From Rikenellaceae bacterium (lineage in GTDB: Bacteria; Bacteroidota; Bacteroidia; Bacteroidales; Rikenellaceae), in NCBI GenBank assembly GCA_015059845.1, contig SUZR01000006.1, positions 1 through 64,000 of the forward strand: 64,000 nucleotides of DNA, in the 5' to 3' direction. Positions 17,653 to 26,582 of this stretch are shown one piece after another. Under the pieces are notes generated by a model. That model was not told the origin of the DNA. It did no database searches and saw only the letters and a list, made by a program, of their open reading frames with translations. A program made the position numbers and the translations under genes. Each line of letters starts with the position of its first letter. Positions within the stretch are counted from its first letter, which is position 1.

Positions 17653-17690
17653 AAAAATTGACCTTTGCACAGCGAAGGTCAATTTTTTTT
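17653..17690 (+). terminator. Hairpin with T run just before the second RND operon
   Basis: AAAAATTGACCTT and AAGGTCAATTTTT pair over a nine-base loop and T8 follows. It looks like the terminator of the tmk transcript, but the next start codon (17697) lies only six bases after it, so it also sits in the leader of the RND adaptor. Confidence 0.8.
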
Positions 17691-17696
17691 ATCTCT

Positions 17697-18734
17697 ATGT
17701 GTAGACGTATATTTCTATTTGGAGTTGTAGCCGTCGTTGTGGTTGGGTGCCGTTCGGCAAAAATACCATCCGACAAGGAGCCTCGCACGGTGAAGGTCAC
17801 GACGGTGCATACGGTGGATTATGTCGACCGCGATTTTGCGGGTATGGCGACGGCTGATGATGCGGTGAATCTCGCATTCAAGATTTCGGGACAGGTCGCC
17901 AGTGTCGATGTGTCGAAGGGCGATTATGTAAATAAGGGAGAGATGCTTGCGCAGCTTGACCCGCGGGATGTTGAGCTGCAGGTGGCGGCCGACAAGGCTC
18001 AGTATGAGCGTGCCGAGTCGCAATTTGAGCGTATGCGACGCCTGCTCTCGCACGAGGCGGTGTCGCAGCAGGAGTTTGAGGCGGCACAGACGGCCTATGT
18101 GCAGGCTCGTTCTACCTATGAAAACTCCAAAGACCTGCTTGCCGAGACTAAGTTGCGTGCCCCCTTTGCGGGCGTTATCGAACGCACCTATGTAGATACA
18201 TATCAGCGCATAACATCGGGCCAGACTATCCTGCGATTGGTGAATCCCGTAAGTACTACCGTGGAGTTTACTATGCCCGAGCGTAGTATGGCTCTGTTGT
18301 CTGATAGTCTGACTCGCTTTTTCGTAACCTTCGATAACTATCCTAACACACTCTTCTCCGCACGGCTTGATACCTATGCAAAAACGGCCTCCGATGCCTC
18401 GGGTTTTCCCGTGTCGTTGAAGCTAAACCGCGAGCAGAGTGCCCCATATAAGATATCGCCTGGTATGACCTGCCAGATAACCATTCGTTCGGCCGACTCG
18501 ACATCCAGCGAGGTGGCTATACCCCTTACGGCCGTTTATGCTCCAGCTCAAGGTGGTACCTATGCGTGGGTCGTGGAGGATGGTCGTGTACGACAGCAGC
18601 GCATCGTGCTTGGCGATATATTTGGCCGCGATATGGTCAGCGTTCAGCAGGGGCTGACACAGGGCGAGGTGGTTGTCACGGCGGGAGTCTATCGCCTGCA
18701 AGATGGGGAGAGGGTGAAAATCATAAATCGTTGA
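17697..18734 (+). CDS. RND efflux adaptor lipoprotein (MFP), system 2
   Basis: This periplasmic adaptor is predicted to be lipid-anchored: MCRRIFLFGVVAVVVVGC gives a lipobox with Cys18, which fixes the start at 17697. It has the lipoyl half-motif (LAFKISGQVASVDVSKGDYVNKGEMLAQLDP), an alpha-hairpin (QYERAESQFERMRRLLSHEAVSQQEFEAAQTAY), and the second half (KLRAPFAGVIERTYVDTYQRI). The pump gene begins four bases after its stop. It is only distantly similar to the adaptor of system 1, which uses a membrane helix instead of a lipid anchor, so the two systems are not a recent duplication. Confidence 0.92.
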   Translation: MCRRIFLFGVVAVVVVGCRSAKIPSDKEPRTVKVTTVHTVDYVDRDFAGMATADDAVNLAFKISGQVASVDVSKGDYVNKGEMLAQLDPRDVELQVAADKAQYERAESQFERMRRLLSHEAVSQQEFEAAQTAYVQARSTYENSKDLLAETKLRAPFAGVIERTYVDTYQRITSGQTILRLVNPVSTTVEFTMPERSMALLSDSLTRFFVTFDNYPNTLFSARLDTYAKTASDASGFPVSLKLNREQSAPYKISPGMTCQITIRSADSTSSEVAIPLTAVYAPAQGGTYAWVVEDGRVRQQRIVLGDIFGRDMVSVQQGLTQGEVVVTAGVYRLQDGERVKIINR

Positions 18735-18738
18735 TGGT

Positions 18739-21700
18739 ATGATGATTTCAGAGTATTCATTGCGACACCGCTCTGTTGTGTGGTTTGTCTTGGTGCTGTT
18801 TGTCTTTGGGGGCGTGTGGGCCTTTATGCAGATGGGCAAGAAGGAGGATTCGACCTTCGTGCTGAAAACGGCTGTTGTCACGTGTAGCTATCCAGGAGCT
18901 ACGCCCTTCGAGGTGGAGCAACTTGTCTCGGAGCCCGTTGCGCGTGAACTGCAATCTATGCGCAAGGTGAAGAAGATAACCTCGGAGTCATATTATGGTC
19001 TTTCCCGCATTATGGTTGAGCTGGAGTCGGGAACGCGTGCCAAGGAGATTCCGCAGCTATGGGACGAGCTGCGCCGTAAGGTTACCAACATCGAATCGCA
19101 ACTCCCTGCGGGTGCTGGTCCGCTGAGCGTAAATGACGATTTCAGCGATGTGTATGGACTCTATTATGGGTTGGTAGCTGACGATGGCTTTTCGTGGAGC
19201 GAGATACGCGAGTGGGCACAACGCATTAAGACGGAGGTGGTGACAATCGAGGGCGTGCAGAAAGTAGCTCTGCAAGGTGAGCAGCAACCCGTTGTGAATG
19301 TATATATTACCAAATCTACTTTGGCTAATTTCTCGATAACGCCCGAGATGATTGTTGCAACCATTGCGCAGCAGAACGATATAATCAATACGGGTGATGT
19401 TGCGGCTGGCCAGATGCGGGTGCGTATTCTTGAGCCGGGGACATACTCCACTATTGATGATATTGCCAATCAGCTGCTTATCGCCTCCGATGGCCGACAG
19501 TTCCGACTTGGCGATGTGGCTCGTATTGAGCAGTCGTATGCCGAGCCGGAGTCGATGATTCTGAATGTTGACGGACACCGTGCCGTAGGCGTTGGAATCT
19601 CATCGGATGCGGAGGCCGATGTGGTGAAGCTGGGCGCGGAGGTGCGTAGCGTGCTGGAGCGCCTGCAACGCCAGATGCCTGTGGGATTGGAGCTTGTGGC
19701 CTTGTATCCCGAGGATGAGATTGCGCGCAAGGCTAATATCTCCTTTATGATGAATGTGTTGGAGTCGGTTGCTATTGTCATCATTATAATAATGCTCGCT
19801 ATGGGCGTGCGGGGCGGAGTGCTTATCGGTACGTCGCTGATATTCACTATTGGCGGTACGATGCTGCTGATGTATATGGTGGGCGAGGGTATAAATCGCA
19901 CATCGCTTGCGGGTTTTATTATCGCTATGGGTATGCTGGTCGATAATGCCATTGTGGTTACCGACAACGCTATGAAAGGCGTAGCCCGCGGAGTGCCTCT
20001 GTCGGAGGCGTTGGTGCGAGGTGCCGAGGCTCCCAAGTGGGGATTGTTGGGCGCCACGTTGATTGCCGTATTCTCGTTCCTGCCGCTATACCTTGCACCC
20101 TCCTCGGTGGCAGAGATTGTAAAGCCGCTGTTTGTTGTGGTTGCTCTCTCGCTTCTATTGAGCTGGGTGCTTGCATTGACGCAGGTGCCGATGTTTGGCG
20201 TGAGGTTGCTTCGCCCCTCATCCATATCGGAACCGCACAGGGTTGTGTGGTTTGATAATCTGCTGCGTAGGGCTCTGCATCAGCGCTGGCTGGTTGTAGC
20301 CTGCTCGGTGGCGCTATTCATTATTGCGGCTATTGTTGTGGGTCTTATGCCGCAAAACTTCTTTCCACAACTCGATAAGCCATACTTCCGAGCCGATGTG
20401 ATTCTCCCCGAGGGGTATGATATATCATCTACGCAGGAGTATCTCGGCCGTATGAATCGTTGGCTGCATCGTCAGCCCGAGGTGGTGCGAGTATCAACAA
20501 CGGCGGGGTCAACACCTTTAAGATATTATCTGGCAAGCAGCAGCGTGTCGATGCGACCAAACTATGGAAATATTCTTGTTGAGGTAGATAGCAAACGTTC
20601 CACACAACGGGTTAAGGAGCGTTTCGATAGATTTGTAGCCGATAGCTGTGCGGATGTGTGGTTGCGCTCGTCGCTCTTCAAACTCTCGCCCGTGCCAGAT
20701 GCCACCATCGAGATTGGTTTCGTTGGGCACGATGTGGATACGCTCTTGGCTCTTACCGAGCAGGTCGAGCGCATAATGTGGGATATGCCCGAGGCGGTGA
20801 ATGTACGTAACAGTTGGGGAAATCGTATTCCTACGTGGCTGCCAGTCTATTCGCAGATAAAGGGTCAGCGTATCGGCGTGGGGCGTAGTCGTATGGCGCA
20901 GTGGATAACGCTTGCGACAGATGGCTATCGTATGGGCGACTTCAGACGGGGAGATGAGTTCCTGCCAATATTGCTTAAGGATGATGATGTTGGCAACTAT
21001 AACCTCTCCAATCTCAGCTCTATGCCGGTCTTTTCGCACGGTGGTAAGGTCTATTCTATCGAGCAGGCGAGTAGCCGTTTCGATTTTGACTATCGCACGG
21101 GAGTGGTGAAACGTTATAATCGTCGCCGTGTGATGAAGGCGCAGTGCGACCCGGCTGAGGGGGTGAATACGGGTCGTCTGTTTGATGCCATTCTCACGGA
21201 GGTGAAAGGCAAGGTGCAAATCCCCGAGGGTTATGAGATGCGGATATTTGGTGAGCAGGAGTCGCAGCAGGAGTCGAACGAGGCTTTAGGCGAGAATATG
21301 CCTTTGGCTTTGGTGTTGATATTTATCGTGCTGCTGTTGCTGTTTGATAATTTCCGTGACCCGACGATAATATTGCTTATGACGCCCCTGATTTTTGTCG
21401 GCGTTGTCCTCGGATTGCTGCTGACGGGCAATCAATTTGATTTTTTCTCGTTGCTTGGACTGCTTGGACTGGTGGGTATGAACGTAAAGAATGCGGTAAT
21501 ATTGGTCAATACCATTCAAGAGCTGCAAACGCAGGGCCTTGCGCCCTATGAGGCGGTGGTGGAGGCGGCACGTGGACGATTAATCCCCGTCACTCTGGCT
21601 TCGGGAACGACTATTCTTGCCCTTATACCCCTGCTCTTTGACTCTCTGTTTGCAAGTATGGCGGCAACGATAATGGGCGGTTTGCTTGTGGCTACCGTAC

Positions 21701-21765
21701 TTACGATGGTTGTGCTGCCTGCGACATACGCGATATTCTATAAGATAAAACCAGTGGAAAAATAA
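18739..21765 (+). CDS. RND efflux permease, system 2
   Basis: This is a 1008-residue RND transporter with the twofold 6-TM plus porter-domain layout. The porter signature is GATPFEVEQLVSEPVARELQSM. Transmembrane segment 4 reads GMLVDNAIV near residue 400, so only one of the two adjacent aspartates of AcrB-type pumps is present, as in other HAE subgroups. The second half contains GLVGMNVKNAVILVN. The gene lies between adaptor and TolC genes with 4-base gaps on each side. It differs clearly from the pump of system 1; substrates are unknown. Confidence 0.94.
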   Translation: MMISEYSLRHRSVVWFVLVLFVFGGVWAFMQMGKKEDSTFVLKTAVVTCSYPGATPFEVEQLVSEPVARELQSMRKVKKITSESYYGLSRIMVELESGTRAKEIPQLWDELRRKVTNIESQLPAGAGPLSVNDDFSDVYGLYYGLVADDGFSWSEIREWAQRIKTEVVTIEGVQKVALQGEQQPVVNVYITKSTLANFSITPEMIVATIAQQNDIINTGDVAAGQMRVRILEPGTYSTIDDIANQLLIASDGRQFRLGDVARIEQSYAEPESMILNVDGHRAVGVGISSDAEADVVKLGAEVRSVLERLQRQMPVGLELVALYPEDEIARKANISFMMNVLESVAIVIIIIMLAMGVRGGVLIGTSLIFTIGGTMLLMYMVGEGINRTSLAGFIIAMGMLVDNAIVVTDNAMKGVARGVPLSEALVRGAEAPKWGLLGATLIAVFSFLPLYLAPSSVAEIVKPLFVVVALSLLLSWVLALTQVPMFGVRLLRPSSISEPHRVVWFDNLLRRALHQRWLVVACSVALFIIAAIVVGLMPQNFFPQLDKPYFRADVILPEGYDISSTQEYLGRMNRWLHRQPEVVRVSTTAGSTPLRYYLASSSVSMRPNYGNILVEVDSKRSTQRVKERFDRFVADSCADVWLRSSLFKLSPVPDATIEIGFVGHDVDTLLALTEQVERIMWDMPEAVNVRNSWGNRIPTWLPVYSQIKGQRIGVGRSRMAQWITLATDGYRMGDFRRGDEFLPILLKDDDVGNYNLSNLSSMPVFSHGGKVYSIEQASSRFDFDYRTGVVKRYNRRRVMKAQCDPAEGVNTGRLFDAILTEVKGKVQIPEGYEMRIFGEQESQQESNEALGENMPLALVLIFIVLLLLFDNFRDPTIILLMTPLIFVGVVLGLLLTGNQFDFFSLLGLLGLVGMNVKNAVILVNTIQELQTQGLAPYEAVVEAARGRLIPVTLASGTTILALIPLLFDSLFASMAATIMGGLLVATVLTMVVLPATYAIFYKIKPVEK

Positions 21766-21769
21766 TATT

Positions 21770-23011
21770 ATGCGAAAAATTATCCTATTGCTTCCGTCGC
21801 TCTGTTGTGTGGTCAGCGCGTGGGCACAAATCTCTCTTGACGCCTATCGGGAGATGGTATATACATATAGTACCGAGATGATGAATGCCGAGGCTGCTAC
21901 CTCACGAGCCCGCTCCAATGTGCGTATTGCCTATTCGGACTTCCTGCCGTCGCTCTCGGCCTCGGGAACATTCACTACAGATTTTCGGCGTTCGGGCGAT
22001 GCCGATTTGTGGGGTTTTATGCTTCAGCCGCAGATAGAACAGCTGCTTTATGGTGGAGGTGCCGTGCGTGCCGCATATCGTCAGGCGCAGGCCGAGTATG
22101 AGTATTCACTCTCTGGCCAGGAGCAGACGCGTCTTGATATGCGTTATGCAGCCGACTATGCATATTGGACCATCTCGGCAATGAAGCTATATGTGGCTGC
22201 TACGGATGAGTATGTGGGCTTTATCTCGGCACTCTATCGTGTTGTTGAGGAGCGTTTTCGTGAGGGGTACGTCGCTAAGAGCGATATGTTGCAGGTCGAG
22301 GCTCGATTGAGTGAGGCGCGTTATTCGCAAATCGCTATGAAAAATAATTATGAGATAGCACTGCATAGATTTAACAACCTGCTGGGTATTGAGGGCACAG
22401 AGGAGGTTGAGCTGACAAATACTATTTTAGATACCATCACTATGCCGCGACGTGTTACCGTTGATGAGATGTTCTCTCGTCGCCCCGATATGCGTATGGC
22501 CGAGTTGTCGATTCGTGCCGCCGAGCAGGGGGTGAATGTGGCGCGTGCGCAGTATAATCCGCGCTTGACGGCAGGTGTTAGGGGCTCGTGGCAGACCTAT
22601 TCGCCCAATACCTCAGCAAAGACATATCTCGATGGGGCGGTTGTTGTGGGGCTGAATGTACCAATCTTTCATTGGGGTGAGCGTCGGCAGGCGGTCAACG
22701 TAGCGCAAACGGCAGTGCGTACGGCTGAGAATAATATGGAGCAGTTGCGTCGTGATGCGGCACACGAGGAGGCTGATGGGTGGAGCGCAATGACGAGTAG
22801 CTATTCGCAGATGCAGTCGTCGCTTCGTAACGTGGAGATTGCCAGCGAAAACCTCTCGATAAGTACCTATTCGTATAATGAGGGGCAGGCCACGGTCTTG
22901 GATGTGTTGCAGGCGCAGATAAGTTGGATTCAGATATATTCAAATGCCATCACGGCGCGTTTTAATTATGCCGTGGCGGTGTCGGAGTATATGCGCCTGG
23001 CGGCTTTGTAG
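21770..23011 (+). CDS. TolC-family outer-membrane efflux protein, system 2
   Basis: The outer-membrane channel partner of the second RND pump. It has a Sec signal peptide (MRKIILLLPSLCCVVSAWAQ) and two TolC-like repeats of long amphipathic helices, for example YRVVEERFREGYVAKSDMLQVEARLSEARY and SYNEGQATVLDVLQAQISWIQ. It has 413 residues. A hairpin that can also serve the convergent OsmC gene follows 11 bases after the stop. Confidence 0.92.
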   Translation: MRKIILLLPSLCCVVSAWAQISLDAYREMVYTYSTEMMNAEAATSRARSNVRIAYSDFLPSLSASGTFTTDFRRSGDADLWGFMLQPQIEQLLYGGGAVRAAYRQAQAEYEYSLSGQEQTRLDMRYAADYAYWTISAMKLYVAATDEYVGFISALYRVVEERFREGYVAKSDMLQVEARLSEARYSQIAMKNNYEIALHRFNNLLGIEGTEEVELTNTILDTITMPRRVTVDEMFSRRPDMRMAELSIRAAEQGVNVARAQYNPRLTAGVRGSWQTYSPNTSAKTYLDGAVVVGLNVPIFHWGERRQAVNVAQTAVRTAENNMEQLRRDAAHEEADGWSAMTSSYSQMQSSLRNVEIASENLSISTYSYNEGQATVLDVLQAQISWIQIYSNAITARFNYAVAVSEYMRLAAL

Positions 23012-23015
23012 AGAA

Positions 23016-23049
23016 AAAGAGATGGCTGCTCTTATGTGGAGCAGCCATT
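23016..23049. terminator. Terminator hairpin between TolC and osmC-like genes
   Basis: ATGGCTGCTC pairs perfectly with GAGCAGCCAT over a seven-base loop. On the minus strand it is followed by CTCTTTTTCTC, a fair T tract for the OsmC-like gene; on the plus strand the T tract is weak. Confidence 0.75.
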
Positions 23050-23052
23050 ACT

Positions 23053-23463
23053 TTATACCACCGCTGGCTCGGTGCTGACTATCGAGATGTCGTAGGATAC
23101 GGGCGCTGCACTCTTAAGCAGAGCAACAAGACCACACTCGCGCTCCTGCGCATCGTAGATAGCCTGACTGACATATTGCTGGTCGTTAAGATTCCTGCAC
23201 TCAACATTGTATGTTACAACAAAACTGCGGAAACGACTGTTTGCCTGTAACTTCTCTGTGTCAAGCGTGCCTTCGATTGTAATCTCTAATGATTTGGGGA
23301 TAACCTTGTTCTTCTGCAAAAGCCCCATTACGGTAAATCCTGCACATTGGGCCGCAGCACAGAGGACCATAGCTTTGGGATTCAAATCGTCCGCCTTTGC
23401 CATATTGGGCAGACGGAAACGACCATTCTTTAGCTCAACTGTTACTTTTTGTGTGTTGTTCAT
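23053..23463 (-). CDS. OsmC/Ohr-family protein
   Basis: The 136-residue protein belongs to the OsmC fold, whose members reduce organic hydroperoxides with a cysteine pair. Two cysteines occur in LCAAAQCAGFTVMGLL, where the family keeps its first catalytic Cys, and another in NVECRNLNDQQ. The spacing does not clearly match classical OsmC or Ohr, so this may be a YhfA-like subgroup with uncertain activity. It is a single-gene unit convergent with the RND operon. Confidence 0.8.
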   Translation of the reverse strand: MNNTQKVTVELKNGRFRLPNMAKADDLNPKAMVLCAAAQCAGFTVMGLLQKNKVIPKSLEITIEGTLDTEKLQANSRFRSFVVTYNVECRNLNDQQYVSQAIYDAQERECGLVALLKSAAPVSYDISIVSTEPAVV

Positions 23464-23538
23464 AATAAAATAATAGTTCTTACTCTATAATCAATAATTT
23501 TTCAGTGCAATAATATGCTGACAATAATCGTTCCTTTA

Positions 23539-23570
23539 TTGTGTATTTTAACACAAAATAGTTACCTTTG
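23539..23570 (+). promoter_or_regulatory. Promoter of the TPR/barrel operon
   Basis: TTGT, a 20-base spacer and TACCTTTG agree with the Bacteroidetes consensus. A start site near 23577 leaves a leader of about 9-18 bases before the two candidate ATGs. Confidence 0.7.
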
Positions 23571-23594
23571 TAGGATATAAACAGTATGAAAATT

Positions 23595-26579
23595 ATGCGA
23601 AGAAAACTATTGATATTGGCTCTGCTGCTTTGCACAGGCTCGGTGTCGCTCTGGGCGCAGCCCAAGCAGGTGGACAGGAGTCTTGAGAGAGCCATTTCGC
23701 TCTACGACTTGGGTCATTGGATTGAGGCGCGTACCGAGTTTCAGCGTGTGCGCGAGGGTTTATCTGCGGTGCACGACCGATTCCATATAGAGAAGATTGA
23801 TTACTACCTTGCGCTGTGCGATTCGCAGCTTAAGTTAAGCGATGCCGAGGGGCGTATGAAGCGTTATCTGGCCGAGTACGGAGGCTCAGCCTACGCCAAC
23901 GATGTGCAGTTTGGTCTGGGCGCTCACTATTGTATGGTGGGTGACGATGTGAAGGCCGAGATGGAACTTAAGAAGGTTGACTACCGTACGCTCTCGCCTG
24001 CGCAGAAGGACCAGTATGATTTGCGTATGGGTTATATGGCCTTCAAGAGAGGTGATTATCCCGATGCAGAGCGATATTTCTCGCGTATCGTGCCTACGAG
24101 CGAGTATGCCGACCACGCCACATATTACAAGTCGTATATGGCTTACGCCCGTGGCGATTATGATGTGGCACGCAATGGCTTCACCTCTTTGACACAGAGT
24201 CCGCTCTATCGCGATTTGATGCCTTACTACTTGATGCAGATTGATTTTAAGAGTGGCAATTATCGTGCTGTGGTAAATAGTGGCGACGCCCTGATGCAGA
24301 ACACGACCGAGGAACACGCCCTGCAGATTCGTCGTATGATGGCCGAGTCGTGGTTTCAGCTCGATGACTATGAGGGGGCTGTCAAGTATATGAATGCCTA
24401 TAAATCGTCGGGGGGCAAGATGGGCCGCCTGGAGAACTATATTATGGGTTACTCGCTTCATCGTCAGACGCTCTATGCTGATGCATTGCCATATCTGCGA
24501 GAGACGTGTGGTGCGGACGATATGCTGACACAGAATGCATCATACCATCTGGCCGATTGCTACCTGCGTTCGGGTGATAAGAGCAATGCGATGCGCTCGT
24601 TTGCTATGGCTTCGAGTGCTGCATTTGATAAGGATATAGCCGAGGATGCGCTGTTCAACTACGGTAAGTTACAGTATGAGTTGGGTGGTGGCGTGTTTAA
24701 TGAGGCGATTAATGTCCTGGGTCGATATATCGAACTCTATCCTCGCTCGCCACGCACCGAGGAGGCTCGCAAGTTGCTTATTGCAGCCTATTACAATTCG
24801 CACAACTATGCTGAGGCGTATGATGCAATCAAGAGCCTTCCCAATCCCGATGGTGATGCTCTGCTGGCGTTGCAGAAGATAGCCTACTTCAACGGTTTGG
24901 AGTCGTATATGGATGGCGATTTGGAGGCAGCCGAGGCTTCATTGTCGGAGTCGATGTCGGTTGGCTCGAATGCAAAATATAATGCTTTGGCTTCGTTGTG
25001 GTTGGGTGAGATTGCCTACGCAAAGGGAGAGACGGGCGTCGCTATGCAGCGTTATCGTAACTTCATCGCCCGCGCTCCAAAGACGGGTGAGGAGTATGCT
25101 ATGGCACAGTATAATCTGGGTTATTGCTACTTCAATAATCAGAATATGCCTTCGGCAGCAGAGGCTTTCGATAAGTTCTTGTCAAGCCGTTCGAAGCGTG
25201 ACTCGTATCGTGCCGATGCGTATAACCGTCGTGGCGATGTGTACTACTCGAATCGTGAGTTCGCGGAGGCTATCGCTTGCTATGACAATGCTATTTCGAT
25301 AAATACGGCTGAGAAGTATTATGCTCAGTATCAGCGAGCTATAACTCTCGGTGTGCAAAATAAACGTCAGGAGAAGATTCAAAACCTGCAACGTATCGTG
25401 CAGACCAACCGTGGTGATTTTGTGGATGCAGCAACCTACGAGCTGGGTAAAACATACATCGCCGAGGAGCAGTATAAGGAGGCTACACGCGTGCTGGAGC
25501 GCTTTGTGGGGCAGTATCCTAATTCGCCCTACCGTTCGCAGGCGTTGTCGGATTTGGGTCTTTCGTATATGAACCTCGGCCAGCGTGATAAGGCACTGCA
25601 TTACTATGACCAGGTGGTGCAGTCGGCACCGCAGTCGGCACAGTCGAAGAGCGCCTTGCAGGGAATACGTGAGATTTATATGGAGCAGGGCAATGCCGAT
25701 GCCTATTTCGATTATGCACAGCGTATGGGTATGGAGGGTAACGTGAGCCAGATGGCACGTGACTCGTTGTCGTATGCGGCAGCGCAGAAGCTCTACCTTG
25801 CCAATAAGACGCAGGAGGCTACGGTTAGTTTCCAGAACTACCTGTCGAACTATCCGAAGGGCTATTATCGTAACGATGCTCTCTTCTTCCTGAGCGATTG
25901 CCACGTGCGTGATGGTCGTGATGCGGAGGCTATCGAGACGCTGACAGAACTCTCTCAGCAGGGACATACTCAATATTCGGAGCGTGTGTTGGACAAGCTA
26001 TCGTCGATGTGTTATAAGTCGGAGCGTTGGGAGCAGGCGGCTATGGCTTACCGCTCGCTTTACGATGAGGCTTCAACCTCGGCTGCAAAGACAAATGCCG
26101 CATCGGGTTATGTCGCTTCGACGCTCAAGTATGCCGACGATACGGGCATAATGGCTATGGCTGACGATGTGGAGAAGATGAGTGATGTAAATGACGTAGC
26201 ACGTCGTAAGGCACGTTATGCCAAGGCTACAATCCTGTTACGTGAGGGCAAGGAGCCGCAGGCTATGGATATCTTCAAGACTCTCTCGGCGGAGGTTAAG
26301 AGTGCCGAGGGTGCTGAGGCTCGTTACCGTATGATTGAGGCTGAGTATAAGGCTAAGCACTACGATAAGGCTGAGAATATGGTCTATGCATTCTCGGATA
26401 GCAAGACGCCGCAGAACTATTGGCTGGCGAAGGCCTTTATCCTGCTGGGTGATATATATATGAGTCGTGGGGATTCGTTCCAGGCTCGTGCCACATACCA
26501 GAGTGTTGTGGATGGCTATTCACCTGCCGATGACGGTATTGTTGAGGAGGCTAAGTCGAAAATCGCTAAAATGAACTAA
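23595..26579 (+). CDS. Large secreted tetratricopeptide-repeat protein
   Basis: This 994-residue TPR protein is predicted to be exported: the ATG at 23595 gives the signal peptide MRRKLLILALLLCTGSVSLWAQ (the track start at 23586 adds three residues). TPR-like helices run through nearly the whole chain, such as AQYNLGYCYFNNQNMPSAAEAFDKFL and ALSDLGLSYMNLGQRDKALHYYDQVV. Such proteins usually scaffold multiprotein assemblies in the periplasm. The next gene starts four bases after its stop and encodes an outer-membrane barrel, suggesting the two act together at the outer membrane. No enzymatic domain is visible and the function is unknown. Confidence 0.85.
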   Translation: MRRKLLILALLLCTGSVSLWAQPKQVDRSLERAISLYDLGHWIEARTEFQRVREGLSAVHDRFHIEKIDYYLALCDSQLKLSDAEGRMKRYLAEYGGSAYANDVQFGLGAHYCMVGDDVKAEMELKKVDYRTLSPAQKDQYDLRMGYMAFKRGDYPDAERYFSRIVPTSEYADHATYYKSYMAYARGDYDVARNGFTSLTQSPLYRDLMPYYLMQIDFKSGNYRAVVNSGDALMQNTTEEHALQIRRMMAESWFQLDDYEGAVKYMNAYKSSGGKMGRLENYIMGYSLHRQTLYADALPYLRETCGADDMLTQNASYHLADCYLRSGDKSNAMRSFAMASSAAFDKDIAEDALFNYGKLQYELGGGVFNEAINVLGRYIELYPRSPRTEEARKLLIAAYYNSHNYAEAYDAIKSLPNPDGDALLALQKIAYFNGLESYMDGDLEAAEASLSESMSVGSNAKYNALASLWLGEIAYAKGETGVAMQRYRNFIARAPKTGEEYAMAQYNLGYCYFNNQNMPSAAEAFDKFLSSRSKRDSYRADAYNRRGDVYYSNREFAEAIACYDNAISINTAEKYYAQYQRAITLGVQNKRQEKIQNLQRIVQTNRGDFVDAATYELGKTYIAEEQYKEATRVLERFVGQYPNSPYRSQALSDLGLSYMNLGQRDKALHYYDQVVQSAPQSAQSKSALQGIREIYMEQGNADAYFDYAQRMGMEGNVSQMARDSLSYAAAQKLYLANKTQEATVSFQNYLSNYPKGYYRNDALFFLSDCHVRDGRDAEAIETLTELSQQGHTQYSERVLDKLSSMCYKSERWEQAAMAYRSLYDEASTSAAKTNAASGYVASTLKYADDTGIMAMADDVEKMSDVNDVARRKARYAKATILLREGKEPQAMDIFKTLSAEVKSAEGAEARYRMIEAEYKAKHYDKAENMVYAFSDSKTPQNYWLAKAFILLGDIYMSRGDSFQARATYQSVVDGYSPADDGIVEEAKSKIAKMN

Positions 26580-26582
26580 ACG

